Notes: generated from the letters alone by a model not told the origin. A stretch of 64,000 nucleotides of DNA from Micromonospora okii (GCF_020884795.1 NZ_BBZF01000026.1:96532-160531); one strand, 5' to 3'. Counted from the stretch's first letter, positions 1 to 9,064 are shown. A program made the numbers and translations.

Positions 1-3000
1 GCGGCGTCCAGCACCGGCGCCCGGCTCGGCCCGTCGACCGGCGGCAGGGCGATGCCCGACGCCCGCGAACCGGGTGTCGCGCGGTTGCCGTGGCCGGACG
101 CCCCGGGCAGGCCGAAAGCTGGCGATGACGCGGCCGCCGCCTCGGCCGGCGGCCGGCCGTCGGGCAGGGCGGCGGCGGCCAGCGTCAGCACGGCGACCGC
201 CAGCACGGTGAGGGAGGCCGAGCGCAGCGGCAGCCCCGCCGCCAGCGTCGCGGTGATCGCGAAGCCGGTCGCCGACGCGACCGCCACCAGGGCGGCGGGC
301 GGCCGGACCGCCCCCGGCCGACCGGCGACCGCGACCACCACCGCGACCACCACCAGCGCGCCGAGGGCGGCGAGGGTCGCGGCGCGGGTAGCGAGCAGCC
401 CGGCCAGGCCGGACGCGGTGGCCACCAGCCCCACCGGCGCGGTGACCGCCACGAGCGACGGCGACCGGGGACCGGCCAGGCCGGCGGCGAGCAGAGCGAC
501 CAGCCCGACGAGCAGGAGCGCCCCCGGCACCACCGGCCACGGCGCGCCGGCCGCGGCGAGCAGCACCGGCACCGCCACGGCGGCGAACGGCAGCGCCGGC
601 AGCAGGCCGGACAGCGCCGCGCCGCCCCGGGACGCCCCGGGCCGCTGCCCACCGGGCACCCCCGCCCAGGGCACTGCCGCGCCGGCCGTCGCCGCACCAC
701 GCGTTCCCGCACCGGGCGTCCGGCCGGCCAGCGCGGCGGCCACGGCCAGCAGGAGCAGGGCCGCGCCGGCCGGGGCGGCTCCCCGGACCGGCCCACCCGT
801 GGGCGCGCCGGACCAGAACGGCGCCACCTCGCCGTACGGGGCGAGCAGAACCGTCACGACCGCCGGGGCGGCGGCCAGCAGCGCCACGGCGAGCAGCCCG
901 AGGCCGGCGACTCGGGGCGCACCCGTCGGGCGGAGCCCCGGGCCGGCGAGCACGGTCGGCAGCACCGCCAGCGCGGCGTAGAGCGCCACCGGCTCGTCGG
1001 CCGGTACGACCAGCGGCGCCAGCCCGGCCAGCGCGGACGCGACGGCGAGGGCGACCGAGGCGTACCCGGTGAGGGCCGGCCACCGGCGGCGGACGGCGAG
1101 CAGCGCGACCAGCGGCAGCCCCACGGCGGCCAGCGCGGCCCGCGCCTGCCACCAGGGTGCCGCCCCGGCCGCGAAGAACGCGACGGCGACCCCGGCCGGG
1201 GCGGCCAGCAGCCCGGCGGCCAGGGCGACCCCGGCGACGCCCCGCCGCACGCCGGTGGCCCGCCGGCCCCGGGCCGCCACCACCAGCCCGATCACCAGGA
1301 CCGCGCCGAGCAGGGCGGCCTCACCGGCCGGGGTGGCCAGGCCGACCAGGAGCGCGTGCCCGACCAGCGCCCCACCGGCGACCGCCGACGCCAGCGCCTG
1401 CCACCAGGGGCGGGCCTGGGCGACGGCGAACAGCAGCAGCCCCGCGCCGACGACCACGTCGGCGGCCGGCACCGCCGGCCAGGGCACCGGCCCGACGCCG
1501 CCGAGGGCGAGGGTGGCGAACCCGGCCGCGACCGTGCCGGCCACCGGCCGGACCACCCGGGGCAGCAGCGCCACGAGCGCCACGGCCGCCAGCGCGACGG
1601 CGGCCGGGACCTGCCACCCCCACGGCAGGTCCGGGCCCACGGCGACACCCCGCCAGGGCGGCAACGCCCGCCCCACCGCGACCGCGCCGAGCAGCACGGC
1701 GAGCAGACCGGCGAGCAGCGCGGCCCCGGCGGCCACGACCAGGGCCCCGACGCGCGGCCCGACACCGACCCGGCGGGGCAGCGCCCGGACCGCCCCGGCC
1801 AGCGCCACGGCGATCAGCGCCGTCGCCACCGTCACCAACCCCGCGCGCAGCTCCGCCACCGGCCGGAACAGCGCGAGGCCGAGCACCGGCACCAGCGCCC
1901 CGGCCGCGACCGCCCGGAACGCCCGACCGCCCGCGACCAGCGCCGCGCCGAGCAGCGCCAGGGCCACCAGCAGCAGCGGCGCGCCGGCCAGCAGCGCGGA
2001 GCCCGCCGCCCGGCCCAGGGCGAGCGGCACCAGGGCACACCCCGCCGCGCCGAGCAGCGCGGCACCGTGCCCGGTCCAGGCCAGCACCCGGCCGGCGACG
2101 AGGGCCGACCCCCCGGCGGCCCCCGCCCCGCCCGACGGAAGGGGCGGAGGCGTGGCCGGCGGGTGCGACGGCGTGGCCGGCGGGTGCGACGGCGTGGCCG
2201 GCGCGGCTAGTGCCTGTTCCCGGGCCGGGGCGCGACCGCGCAGGGCGGCGACGACGGCCAGGTCCAGCAGCGCCGCCCCGACGAGGACCACCGCCCAGCC
2301 GGCCGCCGACGGGTGCGTCGGGGCCGCCAGCAGCGGCAGCACCGGCTGCGCGACGAGCAGCGCCGCGAACCACGGCACCGTCAGCCGGGTCAGCCGGGCG
2401 TAGCCGGCCGCCAGCGCCGCGCTGGCCCCCCCGACCAGCGCGGCGTAGCGGGCCCCCGGCCAGCCGGCCACGCCGAACAGGTCCACCGACCAGGCGGCGT
2501 ACCCGTCGAGCACCACCAGCAGCAGCCCCACCGCGGCGAACGTCTCCGCCGTGCCGCGCAGCCCGCGCCGCGCCACCAGCGGCGGGACGGCCAGGACCAG
2601 CGCGGTGACGGCCAGCAGGATCAGCGCCCGGCCGACGACCCCCACCGCGGCCCAGGCCACCGCCGTGAAGACCACCGCCGCCGTGCCGAGCAGCAGGCCG
2701 CCGAGCACGAAGAGCAGCCCCTGCACGGTCCGGGTGGAGGTCTCCGCCCCGCCGACGGTCGCAGCGGCGACCGGCACCGGCCGCCCGGCCGGCGAGGCCG
2801 GTGCCGGGGCCGGGAGGGCAGAGGCCAGGGCCGGATTCACGGACGTCGGAACACCCCGGGTCGGGGACGCCGGGACGCCCGGGGTCGGGGCTGCCGGGCG
2901 CGGGGCGGCGAGCGGGGTCGCCGCCCGTACCCGGGCCGCCAGCTCCGACCGCCGCACCTGCGCGGACCGGACCGCGCCGGTCAGTTCGAGGTACGCCCGG

Positions 3001-3158
3001 CGGGCCTGCTCCGCCCGCCCGGTGAGCGCGACGATCTCCCGGTCGAGCCGGATCACCTCGGCTGCGATCGGGTCGGGCACCCGGCCGCAGCGTCGGCAGC
3101 TGGCGCTCAGGTCGGCGGGCGCGCCGCACCGTGGGCAGGGGTAGCCGCTGGAGTCCAC
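1..3158 (-). CDS. Giant multi-span membrane protein with N-terminal zinc ribbon (3' end outside window)
   Basis: The frame is open from a GTG at 3158 to the window edge, more than 1,050 codons, so the C-terminus is missing. The first residues carry two CxxC pairs (CPRCG and CRRCG), a zinc ribbon. A short charged helix follows, with LDREIVALTGRAEQARR, then an Ala/Pro linker near residues 80-130. After that come very many Ala/Leu/Val-rich membrane segments joined by short Arg or Pro/Gly loops. No catalytic motif is visible. The layout resembles large uncharacterised actinobacterial permease-like proteins. The function is unknown; a sensor or scaffold anchored by a cytoplasmic zinc ribbon is only a guess. 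One loop contains the 21-bp repeat listed separately. GTG is the first usable start in this frame. Confidence 0.75.
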   Translation of the reverse strand, partial: MDSSGYPCPRCGAPADLSASCRRCGRVPDPIAAEVIRLDREIVALTGRAEQARRAYLELTGAVRSAQVRRSELAARVRAATPLAAPRPAAPTPGVPASPTRGVPTSVNPALASALPAPAPASPAGRPVPVAAATVGGAETSTRTVQGLLFVLGGLLLGTAAVVFTAVAWAAVGVVGRALILLAVTALVLAVPPLVARRGLRGTAETFAAVGLLLVVLDGYAAWSVDLFGVAGWPGARYAALVGGASAALAAGYARLTRLTVPWFAALLVAQPVLPLLAAPTHPSAAGWAVVLVGAALLDLAVVAALRGRAPAREQALAAPATPSHPPATPSHPPATPPPLPSGGAGAAGGSALVAGRVLAWTGHGAALLGAAGCALVPLALGRAAGSALLAGAPLLLVALALLGAALVAGGRAFRAVAAGALVPVLGLALFRPVAELRAGLVTVATALIAVALAGAVRALPRRVGVGPRVGALVVAAGAALLAGLLAVLLGAVAVGRALPPWRGVAVGPDLPWGWQVPAAVALAAVALVALLPRVVRPVAGTVAAGFATLALGGVGPVPWPAVPAADVVVGAGLLLFAVAQARPWWQALASAVAGGALVGHALLVGLATPAGEAALLGAVLVIGLVVAARGRRATGVRRGVAGVALAAGLLAAPAGVAVAFFAAGAAPWWQARAALAAVGLPLVALLAVRRRWPALTGYASVALAVASALAGLAPLVVPADEPVALYAALAVLPTVLAGPGLRPTGAPRVAGLGLLAVALLAAAPAVVTVLLAPYGEVAPFWSGAPTGGPVRGAAPAGAALLLLAVAAALAGRTPGAGTRGAATAGAAVPWAGVPGGQRPGASRGGAALSGLLPALPFAAVAVPVLLAAAGAPWPVVPGALLLVGLVALLAAGLAGPRSPSLVAVTAPVGLVATASGLAGLLATRAATLAALGALVVVAVVVAVAGRPGAVRPPAALVAVASATGFAITATLAAGLPLRSASLTVLAVAVLTLAAAALPDGRPPAEAAAASSPAFGLPGASGHGNRATPGSRASGIALPPVDGPSRAPVLDA
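2149..2202. repeat. 21-bp tandem repeat inside the membrane-protein gene
   Basis: Two exact 21-bp units (2149-2169 and 2170-2190) plus a 12-bp partial third. On the coding strand they encode the loop repeat PATPSHP. The 21-bp period keeps the frame, so copy-number changes would alter only loop length. Confidence 0.85.
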
Positions 3159-3205
3159 CCGGTCATCGTGGTAGCCGTGATCGGCACCGCCCAGAGTGCG
3201 CGTAC

Positions 3206-3526
3206 TCAGGGTCGGGTCTGCTCGTGCACCCAGGCCGCGTAGTCGGGGTTGCCGCTCTCCACCCGGGTCACCAGGATCTCCGGCACCTCGTACGGATGAC
3301 TGAGCCGGATGTGTTCGACCAGTGCCGCCACCCGGTCCGGCGCGGTCTTGAACAGCATCGACCACTCGGTGCTCGTCTCCACCGCGGACCGCCACCAGTA
3401 GGTGCTGTCCACCTGGCCGCCCACCTGCGCGCAGGCCGCCAGGCGGCCGGCCACGGCGGCGGCTGCGAGGAGGTCCGCGACCGAACGGCTGTCCACCACC
3501 GTCGTCACCACGCTGATCTGCTCCAC
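3206..3526 (-). CDS. cutA: Divalent-cation tolerance protein CutA
   Basis: 106 residues, the usual CutA length. The family pattern is clear: an N-terminal VVTTV strand, the central LAACAQV segment, the STYWW stretch, a FKT strand, and the closing SHPYEVPEILVTRVESGNPDYAAWV. CutA is a small cytoplasmic trimer with a ferredoxin-like fold that binds metals; its physiological role is still debated. The start is the GTG at 3526, six bases after TAGATT (3538 down to 3533), which suggests a leaderless mRNA. That hexamer includes the stop codon of the acyltransferase gene upstream. The giant membrane protein begins 47 bp downstream in the same direction. Confidence 0.93.
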   Translation of the reverse strand: MEQISVVTTVVDSRSVADLLAAAAVAGRLAACAQVGGQVDSTYWWRSAVETSTEWSMLFKTAPDRVAALVEHIRLSHPYEVPEILVTRVESGNPDYAAWVHEQTRP

Positions 3527-3532
3527 CAGCGC

Positions 3533-3538
3533 AATCTA
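3533..3538 (-). promoter_or_regulatory. Candidate -10 (TAGATT) for leaderless cutA
   Basis: TAGATT lies six bases before the cutA GTG. Its first three bases are the TAG stop of the acyltransferase gene. No clear -35 is visible. Confidence 0.5.
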
Positions 3539-4552
3539 CGCGGCCGTGTCCCGATTCGCCGCGATCCACTCGTCGATCCGCGCCCACCAGTCGAAGAGCC
3601 AGTCGATGCGCTCCTGCCGGCCGGCGGGGATCTCCTCCGGCGGCACGGACCAGAACCGCATCACGATCCGCTTGTCCATCGGCAGCTCCCGCCAGACGTC
3701 GGCGACGGTGAGCATCCGGTCCAGCCCGGTGTGCGCCACGAAGATCACCCCGGCGTCCGGGGCGGCGTCCAGGGCGGCGAGCAGCCCGCCGGGCTGCGGG
3801 GCGAGGACGTGCCGCATCCGTTCCGCCCGCAGCGCCATCCGCTCCAGCCCGAGCCCGCGCAGCCGGTCGATGGCCCGCAACCGGCGGTGCGGGGTGAAGT
3901 TGCCGCCCTCCGGGAAGATCACGAAGGCGTCGTTGTCGTCCAGGCCGGTGGCGAGGTGGCCGATCTGCTCGGTGACCGAGCCGTTCCGGTCCCCGGCCGG
4001 GGCCAGGAACCGGTTCGGCAGCCGGTTGAGCAGCACATCGATCGCCGGGTCCCACTGGAGGCTGTCCTTCAGCACGATCCGGGGCTCCCGGTGGAACCAG
4101 TTGACCAGCGCGTGGATGAGGATGAACGAGTCGCCGGGACCGGCGTGCCGGCAGAGCACCAGCTCCGGGCGGCCCGGCAGCGCCGTGTCGGGGTCGGTGC
4201 CGACCACGTCGATGTTCAGCCGCAGCGCCCAGCGGGCGTGCCAGAACAGCACCCGCAGGAAGCGCCCGGCGAGCACGTAGTGCGCCCGCTGGAAGGCCGG
4301 CCGCCCCTTCCACACCCCGAAGCCCGAGGCCACCCAGAGCGCGAAGAGGGCGAGCAGGGCCGCCGCGTCCCAGACCAGGTAGACGCAGCCGATCCAGAGC
4401 AGCCGCAGCGGGCGGAGCCGCCCCGGGACCAGCGGGGACAGCGCCAGCCCGGCGAACGCCCAGATCGGCAGGGTGGTCACCAGGGTCACCGCGAGCAGCA
4501 CCACGCCGGGCGCCAGCAGCAGCCGGCGGACCCATCGCGGTGGCAGCGGCAT
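3536..4552 (-). CDS. Lysophospholipid/glycerol acyltransferase (PlsC-like)
   Basis: 338 residues. The N-terminus has two or three hydrophobic segments (residues about 10-40 and 50-75), so it is membrane-bound. The acyltransferase motif HX4D appears as HAGPGD, followed by the acceptor-site motif FPEGGNF about 110 residues later. The likely reaction is acyl transfer to a lysophospholipid or glycerol phosphate at the cytoplasmic membrane. The ATG at 4552 overlaps the patatin stop by one base (TGATG), so the two are translationally coupled. A phospholipase followed by an acyltransferase suggests phospholipid remodelling, an inference from context. Confidence 0.87.
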   Translation of the reverse strand: MPLPPRWVRRLLLAPGVVLLAVTLVTTLPIWAFAGLALSPLVPGRLRPLRLLWIGCVYLVWDAAALLALFALWVASGFGVWKGRPAFQRAHYVLAGRFLRVLFWHARWALRLNIDVVGTDPDTALPGRPELVLCRHAGPGDSFILIHALVNWFHREPRIVLKDSLQWDPAIDVLLNRLPNRFLAPAGDRNGSVTEQIGHLATGLDDNDAFVIFPEGGNFTPHRRLRAIDRLRGLGLERMALRAERMRHVLAPQPGGLLAALDAAPDAGVIFVAHTGLDRMLTVADVWRELPMDKRIVMRFWSVPPEEIPAGRQERIDWLFDWWARIDEWIAANRDTAA

Positions 4553-5385
4553 CAGGGCTCCAGGTGGGTGGCGAGGTAGCGGCGGGAGGCGGTGTACGCG
4601 CGGCTGATCCGCCGCCCCACGGCGGCCATGTCCCGGTACGCCCACGGGCTGTCCTCGCGCGGGCCCGGCCCGCCGGTCGGCAGCACGTGCACCTCCACGC
4701 CCTCGGGCAGCGCCGCCATCTCCCGGGCGAAGCGGTGCCGGCGGGCGATCTCGAACGCGACCTGGGCGATCTCCCAGGGCCGGCGGGGCGGCGTCAGCTC
4801 CCGCTCGATCCGCCCGACCTGGAGCACGAAGACCCGCCGCGCCCCGGCGGCGACGGCCTCCCCGATGGGGATGGAGTTGACGATCCCCCCGTCGATGTAG
4901 TGCTGCCCGTCGATCTCGGTGGGTGGCAGCAGCCCCGGCACCGAGGCGGACGCGAGCACGGCCGGCACCAGCGGGCCGCTGTCGAACCAGTGCTCGGCGG
5001 CCCGCTCGATGTTCGCCGCGCAGCAGCGGAACGGCACCTTCAGGTCGGCGAAGGTGGTCCCCTCCCCCAGCTCGGCCTCCAGCAGCCGGCGCAGCGGCCG
5101 GGGCGAGTGCAGGTGGGTGCGGGCGGCGAAGCGGCGCAACTGCCGGGCCACCGAGTCGCCGTACACCTCGCTGGCCTCGGGGGAGGCCCAGAGCCGGACC
5201 AGCCGGTCGGTCACCGCCTCGGACGGGTCGGCGGCGACCAGCGCGCCGTTGACCGCGCCGATCGAGGTGCCGAGCACCAGGTCGGGCCGGAGGCCCACGC
5301 GGAACAGGGCGCGCAGCATGCCCACCTCGACCGCCCCGAGGACTCCCCCACCGCCGAGCACGAACGCCACCGGACCGCTGACCAT
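4552..5385 (-). CDS. Patatin-like phospholipase
   Basis: 277 residues. It has the patatin oxyanion loop GGGGVLGAVEVG near residue 10, the nucleophile elbow GTSIG near residue 40, and the dyad Asp in DGGIVNS near residue 170. All three catalytic elements of the Ser-Asp dyad hydrolases are present. No signal peptide is seen, so it is probably cytoplasmic or at the inner membrane face. The start is the ATG at 5385; the frame extends upstream only with non-homologous Arg/Pro-rich sequence. It overlaps the acyltransferase and faces away from the kinase gene, with which it shares a 156-bp promoter region. Confidence 0.9.
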   Translation of the reverse strand: MVSGPVAFVLGGGGVLGAVEVGMLRALFRVGLRPDLVLGTSIGAVNGALVAADPSEAVTDRLVRLWASPEASEVYGDSVARQLRRFAARTHLHSPRPLRRLLEAELGEGTTFADLKVPFRCCAANIERAAEHWFDSGPLVPAVLASASVPGLLPPTEIDGQHYIDGGIVNSIPIGEAVAAGARRVFVLQVGRIERELTPPRRPWEIAQVAFEIARRHRFAREMAALPEGVEVHVLPTGGPGPREDSPWAYRDMAAVGRRISRAYTASRRYLATHLEP

Positions 5386-5475
5386 CCGTCCATCCTGGCA
5401 CGCGCCGTCACGCCGGCCGGCTGCCGGCCGAGCCGGGGCCGCCGAAACAGCGCGTGGGCGGGGCCGGACGGGGCG

Positions 5476-5510
5476 TTGACACGCCCGACACATTCGCGCA
5501 ACCCTATACG
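5476..5510 (+). promoter_or_regulatory. Candidate promoter of the kinase gene
   Basis: A perfect TTGACA at 5476-5481 is followed by TATACG at 5505-5510. The 23-nt spacer is longer than the usual 17-19, so one of the two boxes may belong to another element. The kinase start is about 30 nt further on. Confidence 0.35.
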
Positions 5511-5541
5511 GCCCCGACCCACCAGGCAGGTGCGATCCGTG

Positions 5542-7029
5542 ATGGCAACGCTGCACGCCGGCAGGCTGCTCGCCCGCAGGTACCGGCTCATCGACCAGAT
5601 CGGCGCCGGGGGGATGTCGGTCATCTGGCGGGCCCGCGACGAGGTGCTCGACCGGGTCGTCGCGCTGAAGGTGCTCGCGCCGTCGCTGGCGGCGGACGCC
5701 CGGTTTCGGGACCTGGTGCGCGAGGAGGCGCGTTCCGCCGCCCAACTCGTCCACCCGCACGTGACCTCGGTGCACGACTACGGCGAGGCGCTCGCACCGG
5801 ACGGCAGCATCACCTCGTTCGTGGTGATGGAGCTGCTCGACGGGGAGGAGCTGGAGTACCGGCTGAGCGGGGGCCCGCTGCCCTGGCCGGAGGCGGTGGA
5901 GGTCACCGCCCAGGTGGCCGAGGCGCTCACGGCGGCGCACCGGCTCGGCATCGTCCACCGGGACATCACCCCGGCCAACGTGATGATGACCCGGGTCGGC
6001 GCGAAGGTGCTGGACTTCGGCATCGCCACCCACGTCGGCGCGCCGGACGACGACGAGGACGGCGGCACCTTCGGCACGCCCGCGTACGTCGCGCCGGAGC
6101 GGCTCGACGGGGCACCGGCGCAGCCCGCCACCGACGTCTACTCCCTCGGGGTGCTGCTCTACGAGACGCTGACCGGGCGGGTGCCGTACCCGGCGGACAC
6201 CTGGGAGCAGCTCGGGGCGGCGCTCGGCACCGGCGGGCCGCCCCCGCCGCTGGACGTGCCGGACCTGCCGACCGGGGTGGCCCGAACCTGCCTGCGCTGC
6301 CTGTCGCGCGACCCCCGGGCCCGGCCCACCGCGCAGCAGGTGGCCCTCGCGCTGCGCGACCAGCTCCTGCCCGCCGACCCGCAGGCCGCGACCATGCTCG
6401 CCCCGACGGTGACCCTGCCGTCGGTCGTCGTACCGCCGCAGCCCGGCCCCACGCCCGAGCCGGCCCCCGCTGCGGCCGGGCGGCGGCGCGCCCCTGCCCG
6501 CCGGCCGGTGGCCGTGGTCGCCGGGGGTGTCGTGGTGGTGGCCGCCGGGCTGGCGCTGCTCGCGCCCACGGTGATCCGCGACGCCGACCCGCCGCCACCC
6601 CGGGCCCTGCCCACCGAGCCGCCGTCGACGCCCGCCGCCACGCCCGCCCCCACGCCCGCCCCCACCCGGTCGACGCGCCCGCCGGCGGCGACGAGCGGGG
6701 CGCCCGCAGCGCCGCCCCGCCCCACCCCCTCGGCGGCCGGGACGACCGCGCCGCCGACGCCGGGCGGCAACCTGACCGAGGCGGCCGACCGGGTCGACGC
6801 GCTCATCGGCGCGGGGGTGGCCGACGGCGGCATCCGGCCCGACGTCGGCACCGACCTGCGCAACCTGCTGGGCCACGTCACCGCCGCGAGCGGCCGGGGC
6901 GACCTGACCGTGGCGGTGCGGCGGGCCCGGGACAAGGTCGCCGACCGGCGGCGGGAGGGCAGCATCACCCCCGCGTACGCCGGCCGGCTCGACGCCGCGT
7001 TCCAGCAGCTCGCCGCGGCCCGGGTCTGA
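5542..7029 (+). CDS. Membrane-anchored Ser/Thr protein kinase (Pkn family)
   Basis: 495 residues from the ATG at 5542; an in-frame GTG lies directly before it and another at 5530. The kinase domain spans about 14-275, with glycine loop GAGGMSV (21-27), catalytic Lys43 in VALKVL, HRD at 139-141, Asn146, DFG at 158-160 and the APE-type motif YVAPERL. The catalytic loop reads HRDITPAN, with Thr143 where Hanks-type Ser/Thr kinases usually have Lys. A Pro-rich juxtamembrane segment, one transmembrane helix near 325-345 and a Thr/Pro-rich stalk follow. The roughly 80-residue extracellular C-terminus has no PASTA repeats; its end (NLTEAADRVDALI and on) is helical and resembles the C-terminal helices of other actinobacterial kinases. 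The ligand is unknown. It is monocistronic and convergent with the glycosyltransferase. Confidence 0.9.
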   Translation: MATLHAGRLLARRYRLIDQIGAGGMSVIWRARDEVLDRVVALKVLAPSLAADARFRDLVREEARSAAQLVHPHVTSVHDYGEALAPDGSITSFVVMELLDGEELEYRLSGGPLPWPEAVEVTAQVAEALTAAHRLGIVHRDITPANVMMTRVGAKVLDFGIATHVGAPDDDEDGGTFGTPAYVAPERLDGAPAQPATDVYSLGVLLYETLTGRVPYPADTWEQLGAALGTGGPPPPLDVPDLPTGVARTCLRCLSRDPRARPTAQQVALALRDQLLPADPQAATMLAPTVTLPSVVVPPQPGPTPEPAPAAAGRRRAPARRPVAVVAGGVVVVAAGLALLAPTVIRDADPPPPRALPTEPPSTPAATPAPTPAPTRSTRPPAATSGAPAAPPRPTPSAAGTTAPPTPGGNLTEAADRVDALIGAGVADGGIRPDVGTDLRNLLGHVTAASGRGDLTVAVRRARDKVADRRREGSITPAYAGRLDAAFQQLAAARV

Positions 7030-7053
7030 CCCGCGTCGGCCTTCGGCGGCAGC

Positions 7054-8169
7054 TCAGCGGGCCGGGACGGGGACCGGGCGGGGGCGGGCGAGGGCCACGG
7101 GCCCGCGCAGGTAGTCGCGGTAGACCGCCTCGTAGCCGCGCGCCATGGCGGCGGTGGAGAAGTTCTCCCGCACGTGCGCCACGCACTCCGCCGGGTCCAG
7201 CCGGTCGGCGCGCCGCAGCGCGCCCGGCAGCTCCTCGGGGCGGTCGCAGAGCAGCCCGGTCACGTCGGGGCGGACCAGTTCCGGCACCGCCCCCCGGCGC
7301 AGCGCCACCACCGGCGTGCCGGTCGCCATCGCCTCCAGGATCACCATGCCGAACGGCTCGTCCCACTGGAGCGGCATGATCAGGCACCGGGCGTCGACCA
7401 ACAGCCGCAGGGCCGTGTCGCGGTCGGCGTTCAGCACCACCGTCACGTCCTCGCCGAGCATCGGCTCGACCGTCTGCGCGTAGTACCGGTGCTCGGCGGG
7501 CTCGTTGCACTTGCCGGCGAGGAGCAGCGGCAGGCCGGCCGCCCGGCAGGCGCGGATCGCCAGGTCCGGGCCCTTGTCCGGGCTGAACCGGGCCAGCCAG
7601 AGCACGGGGCCCCGCCCGGGACGGTCCTTGCGCGGGACGTCCCCGGTGGCGAGGGCGTTGTGCACGGTGCCGACCCACGGCAGCCCCGGGTTCAGGGCGC
7701 GCTGGGCGTGCGAGATGGCCACCAGCCCCACCCCGGTGTCGGTGTTGTCGAGCACGGTGCCGTACTCGCCGACCGGGTTGCCGTGGACGGTGGCCACGGT
7801 GGGCACCGCCCGGCGGCCGGCGACCAGCGGCCCGATCGTGGTGTGGTCGTGCACGAGGTCGAAGTCGTCCGGCCCGACGAGGCGGTCGACGTGGGCCAGG
7901 TGGGCCAGCTCCGGCAGCGACTCGCCGAGCCGCTCGTACTGGAGGTCCGGGCAGGTGGGGACGTAGCCGGCCCGGGTGCCGTGGTGGGGGCCGGCCCCGA
8001 AGAGCGTCACGGCGTGCCCCCGGTCAGCCAGCGCGTCGACCAGCCCGGCGACCACCTGCTCCAGGCCGCCGTAGCCGGGCGGCGGCACGGAGAGCCACGG
8101 CGGGACCACCATCGCGATCCGCAGCGGGCGCTCCCGTGAGGAGCCGGACGGCGGGTGGTACGCGACCAC
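7054..8169 (-). CDS. Glycosyltransferase family 4 (GT-B fold)
   Basis: 371 residues. The N-terminal domain begins IAMVVPPWLSVPPPGYGGLEQVV, the glycine-rich acceptor loop typical of GT4 enzymes. The C-terminal nucleotide-sugar domain has ARFSPDKG, then EPFGMVILEAMATGTPVVA, the E-x7-E motif of retaining GT4 enzymes. No membrane segment is seen. The acceptor cannot be read from sequence; mannose or glucose transfer to a lipid or small molecule is typical. The GTG at 8169 has a good upstream GGGGAGGA. An ATG inside the first strand (MVVPPW) would remove about 19 residues and is less likely. Confidence 0.85.
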   Translation of the reverse strand: MVAYHPPSGSSRERPLRIAMVVPPWLSVPPPGYGGLEQVVAGLVDALADRGHAVTLFGAGPHHGTRAGYVPTCPDLQYERLGESLPELAHLAHVDRLVGPDDFDLVHDHTTIGPLVAGRRAVPTVATVHGNPVGEYGTVLDNTDTGVGLVAISHAQRALNPGLPWVGTVHNALATGDVPRKDRPGRGPVLWLARFSPDKGPDLAIRACRAAGLPLLLAGKCNEPAEHRYYAQTVEPMLGEDVTVVLNADRDTALRLLVDARCLIMPLQWDEPFGMVILEAMATGTPVVALRRGAVPELVRPDVTGLLCDRPEELPGALRRADRLDPAECVAHVRENFSTAAMARGYEAVYRDYLRGPVALARPRPVPVPAR

Positions 8170-8271
8170 GAGTCCTCCCCGTCGCTCTCCCAGTGGGCGT
8201 GGCCTGCGGCGCTTTCCCGGCCGCGACCGGGGTCAAACGAAGGCGCCGCAACAACCGCCGCGAGGCGGGGC

Positions 8272-8313
8272 GGCGCTCACGCCACCACGGGCCGGGGCGC
8301 TCACGCCACCACG
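8272..8313. repeat. 24-bp-period duplication of the BON gene's 3' end
   Basis: An 18-bp segment at 8296-8313, which covers the stop codon and last codons of the BON gene, is repeated exactly at 8272-8289, just downstream of that gene. Confidence 0.8.
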
Positions 8314-8969
8314 AGCCGGTCGTCCACGACCCGTACGCCGGGGGCGGACCAGGCGATCCGTTCCGCCTCGTCCCTTTCCCACCAGGTGCCGACCGTGCCG
8401 GTGAGCACGACGGTGTCGCCGCGCACCAGCGCCACCACCCGGTCGGTGCGCAGCACGCGGGACAGGGCGCGCTGCACCTCGCGGCGGGCGCGCTCCCCCG
8501 AGGGCGAGCGCGCGGGCCGGACCTCGACGAGGTTGGTCACCCCGCGCGCGCCGCGCAGCCGCCGCAGCTCCCGCTCGGCGGTGCGCCGCTGCCAGCCGAA
8601 CTCCACCTCGCCGCGCAGCACCAGCCATCCGTTGGCGGCGGTGACGTCGAGCCGCTCGGCGGGCACGAAGCTGTCCCACTCCAGCGCCCGCGCGGCGGCG
8701 AGGGCCAGGTCGGAGTCGGTCGGCCCGGGGACGTCGGCGGGGCGTACCTCGATGTCGTCGGCGACGGCCCGGACGCCCCGGACCCGCTGCGCGCACCGCA
8801 CGGCCGCCCAGCGCTGGGCATAGCTGTCCACCCAGCCGGTGAGGGTGACCACGCCGTGCAGCACGCCCACCCCCACCACGGTCGACGGGACCTGCGGGTC
8901 CCAGGCCAGCTCGGCGAGCACGTCGCGCTGGATGCCCGGATCGGTCCGGGCGCTCGTCGCCGTTGTCAT
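8301..8969 (-). CDS. BON-domain protein (three BON repeats)
   Basis: 222 residues with three BON-type modules at about 10-75, 85-145 and 150-220. Each has the pattern hydrophobic strand, short turn, VTLTG / LVLRG / VVLTG strand, then a helix with AxxxARxxxGVxxV. BON domains are thought to bind phospholipid or peptidoglycan. No signal peptide is visible, so the protein may be cytoplasmic, as in several actinobacterial stress proteins. The start is the ATG at 8969, preceded by GGGAGGGG at a good distance. It lies downstream of htrA on the same strand, but a strong terminator separates the two. Confidence 0.85.
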   Translation of the reverse strand: MTTATSARTDPGIQRDVLAELAWDPQVPSTVVGVGVLHGVVTLTGWVDSYAQRWAAVRCAQRVRGVRAVADDIEVRPADVPGPTDSDLALAAARALEWDSFVPAERLDVTAANGWLVLRGEVEFGWQRRTAERELRRLRGARGVTNLVEVRPARSPSGERARREVQRALSRVLRTDRVVALVRGDTVVLTGTVGTWWERDEAERIAWSAPGVRVVDDRLVVA

Positions 8970-9064
8970 GGCACCCCTCCCCGTGGTGGCCGCTGCCGTG
9001 GTCGAGGGTGCCCGGCACGGGGGTGAGGGCGGCTCACCCGGGCCGGGCGAGCGCCCCGGCGGAC

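Noticed and set aside
4552..6876. A 774-codon minus-strand open frame
   Set aside because: Only its last 277 codons (patatin, start 5385) look like protein; the rest is antisense to the kinase and is a shadow of high-GC DNA.
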